NCBI GenBank assembly: GCA_036429605.1
Contig: CM071590.1
Location: 5,022,001 to 5,086,000 of the forward strand
DNA: 64,000 nt
Reading direction: 5' to 3'
From: Cladobotryum mycophilum
Taxonomy: Eukaryota > Ascomycota > Sordariomycetes > Hypocreales > Hypocreaceae
Positions 44,340 to 55,888 of the stretch are shown one piece after another (position 1 is the first letter of the stretch; the number at the start of each line of letters is the position of its first letter). The notes under the pieces were generated by a model. It did no database searches and was not told where the DNA came from. It saw only the letters and a program-made list of their open reading frames with translations. The translations under genes and the position numbers were made by a program.

Positions 44340-45417
44340 ATGTCTACACTCTGTGGCCTTGCTCGAAACCGCTTTTCGGCCCCCTCTCTCGAGTCACTGC
44401 AGGGTATTCCATTATCGGGCAAAACTGTCATCGTCACTGGCGCCAGTGGTGGCCTTGGCCTTGAAGCAGCCCGTCATTATGCGCGCCTAGGCGCTTCACG
44501 TGTTATACTGGCTGTCCGCTCACAGACGAGAGGCGACCAAGCCAAGAACAACATTCTGGAGAGCTTGACTCCGGAGCAGGCAAAATCATGTGCCGTCGAG
44601 GTCTGGATTGTTGACCTTGCCTCATTTGCCTCGGTCAAGGCTTTCGGAGACAAAGTCAACAATGAGCTTCAGACACTGGATATCGCAATCCTAAATGCGG
44701 CTGTGTCAAAGGGAGAGTATAGCCAGACTATCGATGGCTGGGAAGAAACGCTGCAGGTCAACGTGCTCTCGACGGCTCTTCTCGCTCTCCTGATTCTCCC
44801 CAAGATGAGGCAGTCTTCAGGACCAGACTGGAAACCTCGAATGAGCATTGTAGGCTCTAGGGCGCATCAAACGGTTTCCGATAAAGCACCATGGCAAACA
44901 GAGCCAAGGATCTTGCAGACCCTAAACGACAAGGACGAGTTTGGCAAGTTTGCCGACAGATATGCGCTGTCGAAGCTCTTGGTTTCCTACACCTCTAGGG
45001 AGATTGCTAAAATGGGCGAGTCGCCAGACGGTCAAATTGAGGTTGTCGTCAACTATCTATGCCCGGGAGCGTGTAAGTCGGACCTAGCCCGAGACTGGTC
45101 CTCACCGCAGGGCAAGATCATGTTGTCTATGATACAAGCCACCATCTGCAAGACGACGGAAGAAGGTTCCAGAACGTTGGTATACGCGAGCAGTCTTGGC
45201 GAGAAGAGCCATGGATTGTGGGTTCACAATGACCGAATTGAGGAGTAAGTTGTCTCACACCCAACCTACCCTACCTATGTAGGCGGTAAATAATTCTCCG
45301 TCACTAACATATTGGAATCATAGGCCTGGAAAATTGGTTATCAATGACAAGGGCAAAAAGCTGCAGGCTAAGATTTGGGACGAGACATTAAAGGTTCTGG
45401 AACCATATGGAGTTTGA
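44340..45417 (+). CDS. Short-chain dehydrogenase/reductase
   Basis: NAD(P)-dependent oxidoreductase with Rossmann fold; 332 residues from exons 44340-45244 and 45324-45417 (79-nt intron, branch CACTAAC). The cofactor motif TGASGGLG (residues 33-40), the NAA motif (119-121, in place of NNAG), Ser173 and Tyr208-x3-Lys212 make a complete catalytic set. The Arg after the first strand region suggests NADP preference (inference). The small second exon encodes the final residues, ending VLEPYGV; retention of the intron would end the protein two codons after the exon boundary. It resembles the retinol-dehydrogenase-like fungal SDRs often near secondary-metabolite genes, but no such cluster is visible. 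Substrate unknown. Confidence 0.88.
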
Positions 45418-46325
45418 TGTAGAGTCCAGCCATTGAAGCGACGAAATGTGCGAGGATGATCTTGTTTGCGAAGGGCGTTCCAATGTTCCAATAGAAGGAT
45501 TTGCGGCGTTAATTATTATCTATTTGTACCTACTTTGATCCAGCCAAAGATATTGTTTACCGATTATTATTAATTTTTGATCTGCACAGCCTCAAACGGC
45601 GTTCCACTGCCGCATGCATGTCCCAATCCATGAACCGTTCGTGCCGTTGCAACACCAAAAAAACCTGGAATGCACGAAATCAATTGTTTGAACGGATGAT
45701 CAATACCCTATATGGCCAAATCAGGAAAACATAGGTATCCATCCTCATATCGCGATTATTACCTAGTCGAGTAATTGGCTGCAGCAAACAAGGGGTGACC
45801 TCTAAAAAAACGAATGACTAAGCAAATATTTGGTGCCCTGAAAGCTTGTTTCCAGCGTCCCTTCGGGCTTCAATGGGGTTATTTCCAAGGTTCCAGGTTC
45901 CGTCGATAACAGAAAACGTCATTTTCTTTGGGCATCCCAAAATTGTTTCTCCAGAGACGAAGCGAGCGTTACCGAAGCACCAGCCCATCTCATCTCATCC
46001 CATCCCATCCCATCCCGCTTCCCCACCTCCAGTTCTTGTCCCCCCCAACAACAACCATTACAACGATCTTCAACCACATTCCTGCACCTCAAATGTATAT
46101 ACAACTCTAAGGGTCATTGTATTTGTCGAGTGCTGCTGTGTTTGTGGTTGAAGTTGTTTTCCCGGGCCTAGCATTTTTCTTGAGCGTGCCCCTCTCTTCT
46201 TTATTTTGCTTGCTTGGGACACGTTCGTGAAGAGTGGCGTTGGGCGACGGTCCGGCCAACTTTTCTCCTCCCCTTCCTTTGAACCGCAAAGTTGGAGGAA
46301 GAGATTCCCAAGGGTGGCGTAGTCC
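45418..46325. other. Intergenic region
   Basis: Contains a short tandem of CCCAT (about 45997-46016) in the probable leader of the oxysterol-binding protein gene. No coding frame is supported. Confidence 0.5.
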
Positions 46326-49300
46326 ATGATGTCTGACACGGCCGAGAGGTGAGTGACGCGGCTTTTGTTTATTTAATTGCCTCCATCAACAGTCATATTT
46401 CTTGGTTGGAATTATCCCAAGATACCTACCGTTCCCCCCTCCTCCTCCCTAGCCTAACCGTTGTCCCTAGAATGTTGTGCTTCGTCCCCCATGCATTGTT
46501 GCGCAACGACGGTGAATCTGTAACGGCTAATGCTAACCGTAACCTAATTCTTTTAGACACCACAAGCGATCCAAATCGGCCGCCGCATTGTCACTTCTTC
46601 GTCGCAATACTCGAGAGGACGAGTCCGGTTCGGAAGACGGTCGATCATCGGCCGCTGGTAGCCACGCCTCGTCTAAAATCGCTCCCATGCCGCATCAACC
46701 GAGCTCGCGGGGCCATAGCTCCAAGCTCTCGACCCCGTCTGCTGGATTAAGTAGGACCCCGTCGAATACAATAGGCCCTGCTCCGGGCAGTGCTCCGAAG
46801 CCATCATTGCCTCATGACAAGTCTGGAAGCTTGGAGCAGTCGGTGAGAAAGTTTAGAGTGGTCGAGGCGCTGAGAAGCGGGGATACGGCATCCATCTCCA
46901 AGGTCATTCGGGAGACGGCAGACAATGGTCCACGAATGAGCATGTCGTCCTTGGCGACGAATGGAGGAGCACTCGAAGATACAACCATCCTTCATCTTGC
47001 TATGCAGTGTGCCGAGTTCCCCGTCATTGAGTACGTACTGTCTGATGGTCTCGGTAGCTTGGATGTGAATGCAAGGGACAAGGATGGCAATACGCCACTA
47101 CATGTCGCCGCCATCCATGGTCGCACCCAAGCCGTCAAGTTGCTTTTGGAGCAGAAGGATATCAATGATGCCATTGCCAATGGACAGGGGAAGCTGCCCA
47201 TTGACCTAGCCCGAAACCCTGAGATTTTCCAACTTTTACAACTGTCTCGGTCATTGTTCACGGATGCAAAGGTCCAACAAGTCCAAGAGCTTATTGCAAA
47301 GAACGACTACGATACGCTTGCTCAAGTTTTGGAGGAGTCGAGATTGAAGACCGTTTTGGATATCAACAGCCTAGAATTCGTATCCGATCCAACCATTGTG
47401 CAGGCCGGTGGCACTTTGCTCCATGAAGCGGCCAGGAAGAAGAACCTTCAACTTATCCAGGTCCTTTTGCTCCATGGCGCCGATCCTTTCCGCCGTGATC
47501 GAAAGGGGAAGCTGCCACAGTCCATCACAAGCGACGATAATGTTAAGGCTATCCTGAAAAAATCACCAGCGGCCGTTGCTGCGCAGAGAGGAATCCAAGA
47601 AAAAGCTGTTCTGGGTCATGCTGCTTCCCAAGGTGTTTCTACAGGACCCTCTGACCCCTTGGCTGGCCGCGAAGCTCGCGAGATGAAGGGATACCTGAAA
47701 AAATGGACAAACTACCGCAAGGGTTACCAGTTGAGATGGTTTGTTCTTGAAGATGGCGTCCTGAGCTACTACAAGCACCAGGATGATGCGGGCTCGGCTT
47801 GCCGTGGTGCCATAAACATGAAAATTGCTCAACTGCACATGAGCCCCGATGAAAAGACCAAGTTTGAGATCATTGGCAAGTCCTCTGTCAAGTACACCCT
47901 CAAAGCGAATCATGAGGTGGAAGCCAAGCGCTGGTTCTGGGCCCTGAACAACTCCATCCAGTGGACCAAGGATCAGGCAAGGGAGGAGGAACGAACGGCT
48001 GCTAGGAATGCGGAGCTTCTGAGGTTAGCCAAGGCGGATCAAAGCGGCGCGCTCTCTGTGCAAGACTCGCATAGCGAGAGCACAAGCGTGACGGATTTGC
48101 GACGGCACAGTGCTCACATCCCGAGCCGCTCGCCATCAAGCAAACATGCCCCAACTCACAAGTCCGACGCTGCGGGTGCAAGTACCATTGGTAGCATTGA
48201 TGATGACGAAATGGTGGATGCCTTGACCGAAGCTGCATCTCGGGACCACGACAACGGCCATGGAATGTCGCTGCATGATGATCATGACGACGACGATGAC
48301 TATGGCGACGAGATCAGTGGTCACGAAGAGCCCAAGGCAACCAAAGATGCCCTCAACATCACCGCGCAATCAGCAAAACTGCAGCTCGAGACCATGTCTG
48401 GTGTGCACCAAGCTCTTATGGCGGAGGTAACCATCAGCCCCAACACCACTCTGTCCGACCCCAAGGTGGCGCAAGCCCTCTCCGCGTACGATGCTGCTAT
48501 TCACAGCTTGACCGGTCTCATTGGCGACCTCCTCCGAATCTCCAAGGATCGCGATGCGTTTTGGCAGTACCGCCTTGACCGTGAATCCAACATGCGGCGG
48601 ATGTGGGAAGAGAGTATGGCACAGGTTGCCCGGGAGCAAGAAGTCCTTGAAGCTCGTGTCGGTGAATCAGAGAAAAAGCGCAAGTTGGCTAAGAAGGCTC
48701 TACGTGAGGTTATGGAAGGTGTTGGCATCCCAGGCTCGGCTCAGGCTACCCCTACCTTGGAGAAACCCCAGGAGGAGCTTGAGTCTATTCCTGCGAAGTC
48801 CCCAGCTCGAAGTATCGCACGAAAAACTACGGCATTGGAGCAGATGGCAGAACTGTCGGACAGCGAGTCTGCCGAAGAGGATGATGAATTCTTTGACGCT
48901 GTGGATGCTGGTCATGTGGAGGTGTCCGAGTTACCGCCAAGTGACACAGCACAAGACAAGAAGGATGTTGTTATCTCGGGCGTAGATATCAGCAATTCGT
49001 TCAAGGGGTATGAAAACGGCATCAGACATCGATTAAAGATGGATAATGATGACCGTCCTAAGATCTCTCTTTGGGTATGGATGCCTCGACTTTTTAGTAC
49101 TCATGCAACTGACTAACATGTAAATAGGGTATCTTGAAGTCGATGATTGGCAAGGATATGACAAGAATGACGCTTCCGGTATCGTTCAACGAACCAACTT
49201 CACTTTTGTATCGGTGTGGTGAGGATATGGAATATGTGGATCTGCTTGACCAAGCGGCGGAGCGTTCCGACTCACTTGAGCGACTGATATATGTTGCAGC

Positions 49301-50360
49301 ATTCGCGGCGAGTGAATACGCCTCCACCATTGGCCGTGTTGCGAAGCCCTTTAATCCCCTCCTTGGTGAGACGTTTGAGTATGTGCGACCAGACAAAAAC
49401 TACCGCTTCTTCATTGAGCAGGTTAGCCACCACCCACCGATTGGTGCAGCCTGGGCGGAGGCGCCGAACTGGACTTACTGGGGCGAATCCCACGTCAAGT
49501 CCAAGTTTTACGGTAAATCTTTCGACATTAACCCCCTCGGAACCTGGTTCCTCAAGCTTCGACCAACCTGCGGCGGCAAGGAGGACCTCTACACTTGGAA
49601 GAAGGTTACGTCTTCTGTCATTGGCATTATCACAGGAAACCCAACGGTGGACAATTACGGACCAATGGAGATCAAGAACTGGACTACAGGCGAGGTGGCA
49701 CTCGTCGAATTCAAAGCACGCGGTTGGAAGGCATCAAGTGCTTACCAGATTGCTGGAAAGGTCATGGATGCTAGCGGCAGTGTGCGAGTTAGCCTGGGAG
49801 GTCGCTGGAACTCGAGGCTGTATGCCAGGTTAACTCCTGGTTACGAGGCCACTGTCGACGAGCCGTCGACCAAGGAGCAAGCGCCAGTTCACAGGGGCAG
49901 TCTTGTTGACCCGTCTCGTGCCTATCTTATTTGGGAGGCCAACGAGCGACCAACTGGCATCCCATTCAATCTTACTCCCTTTGTCCTGACATTCAACCAC
50001 ATCGATGACAAGCTCAAGCCGTGGCTCGCACCCACGGATTCCCGATTGCGACCAGATCAGCGAGCTATGGAGGAGGGAGAGTACGATTTTGCTGCCACCG
50101 AGAAGAACCGACTCGAGGAGAACCAGCGATCACGCCGACGAGAACGTGAAGAAGCCGGCGAAGAGTTTATGCCTGCTTGGTTTTCCAAGGCGCGATGCGA
50201 GGTTACTGGTGAAGAGTACTGGCAGTTTAATGGTAAATACTGGGAGCAGCGGGACAAGGCCGGGCCCGATGGCGATCCCAAGATTGCGTGGGCTGGGTTG
50301 GAGTCTATCTTTGATGATCCTGTGGAACATCAAGAGACGGCTGTTTCTGAAGAGGAGTAA
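46326..50360 (+). CDS. OSH1: Oxysterol-binding protein homologue (Osh1/Swh1 type)
   Basis: Lipid-transfer protein for sterol or PI4P exchange at membrane contacts. Exons 46326-46348, 46557-49074 and 49128-50360; introns of 208 and 53 nt with CTAAC branch sites; 1257 residues. Domains in order: Ser-rich N-terminus, ankyrin repeats (about residues 150-310), PH domain (about 383-478), acidic linker, a FFAT motif DEFFDAVDA (around residues 784-792) for binding VAP proteins of the endoplasmic reticulum, then the ORD lipid-binding domain (from about 848) with the family signature EQVSHHPP (944-951). This order and size match yeast Osh1/Swh1 and Osh2, which act at the nucleus-vacuole junction, Golgi or cortical ER. 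Two adjacent ATGs (46326, 46329) are both possible starts. All key motifs look intact. Confidence 0.95.
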
Positions 50361-51356
50361 TGGCTGGAGTAGTAGCAGTAGTAGACTTGTTGGATGACAA
50401 TTGTGTTGGGCTTCGATGTAATTACAACCTTTTTGCCCGGAGTACTGACTTGAACAACGGCGCAGGACCTGTTTGGAAGTAGCCGGTATACACAATAGTG
50501 GTGGTACATATAACTATAGTTTTTAAACAGTCATTTCTTGTTATTATTATATTATGCAGCAGTTGAATTCAAGGACTTGTGTAAGCATGTGAGTGAGATT
50601 TCACATGGAATGCAGTCACAAGTTGGCACGTATTAGTAGGACTTTAAAAGGAGTGACAGGGAGCGGAGAGTTTGCGTTGAGCCGACATCACCGTTTGGTC
50701 CGCGCAATCGTCACTCTCCTGAATTATGCAATCTGACTCGTGCTCCATGGACAGTTTTCCGATTGGTACTTGATTTCATCTGGCTCGTATGAGCGGCTTG
50801 GCGGGCGTTGACAAGGCGTTGGCAAGGCGTTGACAGGCGTTGGGTTGGGATGGAATTGGGGGAGGGGAATGATCAAGTCCGGGGGGTTTCAATTGAGCCT
50901 CGGTAATTCTGGAAGCTTAGGTTGTTTTAGTGGTTGGGGGATTTAGATGCTCTGGGACGAGTTCGTGTTCACATAATCAATCAATTTACTTAGAACAACA
51001 CCTTCTTTCCCTTTTCTTCATCTGCCGAATATATTGGGCTGTTGGTTCCGAGGGCGAAACAAGGCGCAACTGGAATTAAAAACATATAAAAGCGCTTTCA
51101 TCTCTTGTGTCTTCTTCTTCTGCTTCTTTTACTGCTACCTCTTCTTCCTCGGCATTTGCTACTCTTGTTGATTCAACTTACTTCAGGGCGCACGCACTGA
51201 CGTCAGCACCGACTCTTTGGTATCAATCAGCAATCAGAGCTATAGCCGGACACATCTGATAAGGAGCCAACAACACTTGAAGCTTCAGCTATCGAGAGCT
51301 GATCGACGCATTGGGAAACTATCTCGCTATAGTGAATCGACGATACATCAGCCAGT
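50361..51356. other. Intergenic region upstream of the thioesterase gene
   Basis: Contains tandem copies of a GGCGTTGACAAGGCGTTG-like unit (about 50800-50840) and a pyrimidine-rich stretch (51100-51180). No coding frame is supported. Confidence 0.5.
51085..51090 (+). promoter_or_regulatory. TATA box of the thioesterase gene
   Basis: TATAAA, followed by a CT-rich stretch (about 51100-51180) that is typical of fungal transcription start regions, 270 bases before the ATG. Confidence 0.5.
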
Positions 51357-52568
51357 ATGTCACAAAACAAGGAACAACGGACAACGCTTCTCAAGCCCCC
51401 GGAGAAGGACCCAAAGAAGGCGGCCATTGAGAATACCGTCGAGGTGACGGCAATGAGTGTCCTTGGACCCGTGAGTAGCACCACCACCACCACCACCACC
51501 ACCACGGACAGCAGCGTGTAGAACGATACATCTAACAAGCTCCGGCGCAACCATAGGACATCTTCACAAACACCCGCCAGCCCTGGCTCCCTCCTGGAGC
51601 TCGAGGCATCTACGGCGGCGCCGTCATCGCGCAATGCCTCGCAGCCGCGCAATTAACCGTCCCCGACACCTTTCTCGTGCACTCGTGCCACTGCTACTTC
51701 CTTCTCGCCGGCCAGGCCACCATCCCCATCATGTACCACGTCGAGCGCGTGCGTGACGGCCGGTCCTTTGTAACGCGCACCGTGCAGGCCCGCCAGCGCG
51801 GCAATGCCATTTTCACGACCACGATATCATTTGCCAAAGAAGGCAGCGGAGGGAAGCAGCAGGTGAGGCACGCTGCATCGCTGCCGGAGGGGCTCGAGAT
51901 GCCGTCGGACAAGTGGGATGACGAGGAGCCCATCTGGGCGAGGACGGGACCGTGTCAGAGCAGGAGGATTGAGGTGCTGAAGATTAATGACCCGGATGCG
52001 AGACCGGATGAGAGGAGGTGCAGGCAGTGGATCCGCTGTAGAGGGGAGATTTCCAAGGAAGGAGGGCATCAGGCGCATTTGAATGCGCTGGCGTACATGT
52101 CCGACAGCTACTTCATCGGCACCGTCTCTCGCATTCATCGCCTGTGGAGATATCCCTTTGCGCCGGAAGAAGTGTCGAGCCTACCAGAGGATCAGCAGCT
52201 GCAGGTACAGACCCTGACGCAATTTGAGGGTATGGGCTCCAAGGTAGAGGACTGGGTGGGTAGGCCGAGGGTTGGTATGCTGGTCAGCTTGGATCACAGC
52301 ATCTACTTTCACGAGCCGAAGAGGGTCAAGGCAGATGACTGGCTATTTACGGAGATGGAAAGTCCGTGGTCAGGAGATGGGAGGGGAGTTGTTATGCAGA
52401 GGGTTTTTGCTAGTGATGGGACGTTGCTGGCAAGTTGCATTCAAGAGGTGAGTTTTCTCTTTTATTTGAGACTTGATGTTGTGAATTATCTTTGATGAGC
52501 TAACTGAACGGTTGTAGGGCGTTGTACGACTTCAGCAAGATGGGAGTGAGAAAGTGGCTAAGATATAG
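51357..52568 (+). CDS. Acyl-CoA thioesterase II (TesB type), probably peroxisomal
   Basis: Hydrolyses acyl-CoA to free acid and CoA; a double-hotdog enzyme. Exons 51357-51470, 51557-52447 and 52518-52568, with introns of 86 and 70 nt; 351 residues. Family features are RQPWLPPGARGIYGGAVIAQ, HSCHCYFLLAG, the segment RDGRSFVTRTVQARQRG and, near the end, SLDHSIYFHEP with the catalytic Asp region. The protein ends in AKI, a known variant of the peroxisomal targeting signal PTS1 (Candida tropicalis peroxisomal proteins use it). That tripeptide is encoded in a 51-nt last exon, so retention of the second intron would end the protein without it. Intron 1 contains an ACC repeat. The role in beta-oxidation is inferred. 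Confidence 0.9.
51477..51504. repeat. ACC trinucleotide microsatellite in thioesterase intron 1
   Basis: About nine CAC/ACC units inside the first intron, directly after the donor site. Confidence 0.8.
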
Positions 52569-53563
52569 ATACGGGATGAGTGGATGAGTGCTACGATTAT
52601 GGGAAGAGACATATGGATGATTTAGAGATGATTGATATCGGACTGCCATTGCGTTGTTATTGCATTGCTATTAGATGCAGACTTGGGGATAATTTTTATA
52701 AGAATGGGATCGAGTAACTAATTATATGTTGGAGTTTTATAGCTCAGTTATATTACATCACAGGTTTACTATATATCCAGAGCTGTGTCTTCGATTTTCT
52801 TCCCCCGACTATTCTCCTCGCTTTCTTTGAAGCGAGTTGATCAAAGGGGCATTGCATTTACATATCGCAACCTTTATTGCAGCGCTGAACAAACGCCTGT
52901 ACTGTACAACAACCCAGGCCAATTCTGATAGTCAGGGTCTTAATCTGTGCGATGGTGAGTCTCACACGGGACGTGAATAACATGGCTGACGGTAGGAAAG
53001 TGGTTTAAACAATACAATCTCTGATTGGCACGATGTGTGTGTTCAATGAGTTTCTCGAGCGGGTTTGTTGGGTTCAAACAGGGGCGTTTGGTTCTCTTGA
53101 GGGCTGCGATTTGCTGAATTCAAGAAATGCAATTGCATCTAGTCATTCCGTCTCTGATGCCTGCTTTGCCAATTATTGAACAAGGGGTTTGTGATTTAAA
53201 CATATATTTCTTTGTTTGCTTTTTCGGTGGTTGAACAGCAGACTCTATTCAAAGATGAAGTTGGCTCTGACTAGGACTAGCAATATCAAAGATGCTCAAA
53301 TCGGCGTCAAAGACACGTTACTCGCGATTCACATGGAAGACTGCATGGATTCAAATCACTCATCAACGGACAATATTCAAGGTTGAGAATGGGAAAACTT
53401 TTTTGGATATAAACTCCCCCCGGAAGGGGTTCTAAACTGTTGGTCGCCGCTCGCCATCCAACTCTTTTCCTAGCACCGACACAACGACTAGATCACGGTG
53501 AGAGAAACCATCATCAACTCATTTTTTTCTAATACACCACATACAGCCTTGAACTTACCCACC
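52569..53563. other. Intergenic region
   Basis: AT-rich flank without a coding frame. A TATA-like element lies at 53408, 156 bases before the next ATG. Confidence 0.45.
53408..53413 (+). promoter_or_regulatory. TATA-like element upstream of the gene at 53564
   Basis: TATAAA preceded by a T-rich stretch, about 156 bases upstream of the start codon. Confidence 0.4.
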
Positions 53564-54223
53564 ATGCCTCACCTACACGTGCACGAGATCTACACGGCAT
53601 GTGCCCATGACAGGTTCCTGGACACCATGCCCCTGGAAACATCTAGCTCTCCCTACATCGAGCACGATGCCATCTTCAAATTCGGCTGGTGTCCCAACTG
53701 CGTCAACTACCTCATGTCCAAGAACTGTCGAAACGGTCGTCCATCCATCGAGGTCCGCAACGTGGACGTCCTCCGCAGCTACTGGAGGTACAAAGCCGCC
53801 AGCAAGCTAGCCACGGCCGTACCCTCGACGGACATTCCCTACGCCGCATACGATCCCTCCAACAACGCCCGTCGGCTCCAATACCTCGACCCGTTTGCCG
53901 GCTCCGCGCTCGTATGGGAGGAGCGGGCTCTCCTCGACACCATCGCCGGGCTCAAGCCCAAGCAGATCCACCTCGGACCTCTGCTCTTCAGACTGCCGGC
54001 CGCGGAGGACGCGCTGCACGGCATGCTCCGCGGGGCACGGCAGTGGACGATTCTCTGGGCCAAGGGGGATGATATGCTCTACCAGGACGACCCGGGGCTG
54101 GACCTGAGGAAGGTTTGGAACCCGGCGGATGATGAGGGGTGGGGGATTGGGCGGTCCTGCCATCCGCCTAGGCCGGTTCCTCTTCCGGAGAGGGGGTATG
54201 TGGAGGAGTGTACCGAGGACTGA
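53564..54223 (+). CDS. Protein of unknown function, cysteine-containing
   Basis: Single-exon frame of 219 residues from the ATG at 53564 (MPHLHVHEIYTA), which sits in an ACC-ATG-CC context. I do not recognise a family. The protein has a CPNCVNYLMSKNC segment (three Cys within 13 residues, C-x2-C-x8-C) after FKFGW, several Trp residues, and an acidic C-terminus with ECTED. It has no signal peptide or membrane segment. GC content and codon use are higher than in the flanking DNA, as expected of a real coding exon. A metal-binding role for the Cys segment is speculative. Confidence 0.6.
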   Translation: MPHLHVHEIYTACAHDRFLDTMPLETSSSPYIEHDAIFKFGWCPNCVNYLMSKNCRNGRPSIEVRNVDVLRSYWRYKAASKLATAVPSTDIPYAAYDPSNNARRLQYLDPFAGSALVWEERALLDTIAGLKPKQIHLGPLLFRLPAAEDALHGMLRGARQWTILWAKGDDMLYQDDPGLDLRKVWNPADDEGWGIGRSCHPPRPVPLPERGYVEECTED

Positions 54224-55888
54224 TACCGGGTTTGACTATTTTTGTAAGTTTTTACTTGGTCTTTGGGTTTGTTAGGTAGATGAATACTAGTTTGATTTGT
54301 CATTTCTTTAATGCAAGGAGATTCTAGATTGCTAGTGATGATCTCGTCACGAGACATTTAGCCTCATTAACATTGTAATAGCCTTTTCCCTCCTAGAGGA
54401 CCTCGAGGACATCTCCCTTTCAGAGGCCGAGCTTGTCGGGCATTCATCGCAACTCCAGCCACGTCTTGATATTGTATGAATATGAAAGAGGACTCAACAG
54501 GCTGGCAACGGCACGTTGTGACTAGAGAGTGTTTAGTAAACCAATCCAAGTCTTTTCTTTTCTAATTAGTAAAGATCCAACGAGTCCGAGACAATTGAAT
54601 GTGCTGCTGCGTGATGTAAACTGTGCCTCCTCATACATACGAATGAAGCCTCAAATTACAATGGAAGACGACCAAGACAATACAATAGCAACAGGGCTCT
54701 GGAGAGACAGGTAAAAACACTGAGTGACGGAGCGGCAGTGAGTCACAAGGCGAGGGATCAAGGGCCAAAGGGGGAAGGTACGGAAAGAAAATAACATTTC
54801 TCCTCCGCCGTCAATGCGGGAAGTCGCAGGCCAGCATTTAGCATTTTATGTGTAATCAACAACAACAGCCTCACAACCAACAACCAACAAACCAGTCTGT
54901 ACAAAGATCCCTTCTTCTCCGTTCCATTAGGCTTATTGACGGAAAGAAGAAAATGAACAAAATTGAACCCGAGTATGGAGCATGGGCCTTCTGGGCTGGA
55001 CAAATCGGCTGCCTGCATTTCAATCCCCAGTTTTCTTTTTCTTTTCTTTCTCATTTTCGGAAACAAAGCATCGGCAGGGCTAACCTCGTCATCGTTAGGC
55101 TTTTTTTGATCCTGCTGATGCCTTAAGGCAGTGGGTGGCGCAGCACAAGTTGCCTTCAAATGGAAGACAAACAACCCGATAGTTTGATTAAAGAGCTTGG
55201 CATTCATTGCAAATACGATCGACGACAGTGGCGACCGACCGAGGAGGACAGAGGGTGGACGAAAACGGATATCGTCTGTAATCAAGGCTCATTCCTGGAC
55301 GATGACTACGGTCAAGGGTAATACCAAAAAAGACACCGTCGGTCACTACATACAAGATACTATTGCCAGACCGACGGTGTTTTTTATATATATTTTTTTA
55401 ATGATGGCCTCCCTGGATGTCGGTCTATTTTTTCGCTGGAATTCGCCCCTTGCCTTGCTCGAGGGTAACAGTGGAAATGGTGTGGACGAAGGATTTGCAA
55501 TGGACAAGGCGTTCTGACCTGGCCCGGCCAACAGAACATGCACGAGATGGTGGTGTGACCCTCCAGAGTTCCACCTAGAAATACGCCTTTCGTCGGTTGG
55601 ATCCATCCAGGGACCCGGTTCGGTCACCAAGACTAATCCTGTTAAGCTTCAGCCCCATGGGTCCCCAGGTCCGGTTTAGGCAGTTTCCGATCCCTCGACC
55701 CAGTTCATGTGTGGGCTTTAAATACTACTAATCGTTAGACGCTCCCCTCTGAACTTTTGATGGCTTGATATCCAAGCCTTCATTGGGATATCTGAGAAGC
55801 TTTCGTCCTTCTGCCACTCAGGCTTTCCTGGAACGAGAACCTGGACTTCAGTCAGTTACCACGTGCTTCTTCTTCACGAGGCATAACA
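54224..55888. other. Intergenic region with a strong hairpin
   Basis: 1.7 kb without a supportable gene; a 175-codon minus-strand frame (54758-55285) lacks protein-like features. It includes the perfect 12-bp hairpin at 55333-55380 followed by T-rich DNA, and a TTTAAATA element at about 55717 upstream of the protease. Confidence 0.5.
55333..55380. repeat. Perfect 12-bp inverted repeat (hairpin) followed by a T run
   Basis: Arms ACACCGTCGGTC (55333-55344) and GACCGACGGTGT (55369-55380) pair perfectly around a 24-nt loop. A G-T pair and four A-T pairs extend the stem to 17 bp because the left arm is preceded by six A and the right arm is followed by T bases. Confidence 0.9.

Noticed and set aside
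39867..45417. Secondary-metabolite gene cluster (bZIP factor, dehydrogenase, FAD oxidase)
   Set aside because: The FAD enzyme is the erythroascorbate-pathway ALO1, a tRNA gene lies between, and there is no backbone synthase or transporter.
54758..55285. 175-codon minus-strand open frame
   Set aside because: No domain, low-complexity basic runs, and no plausible promoter or splice structure.
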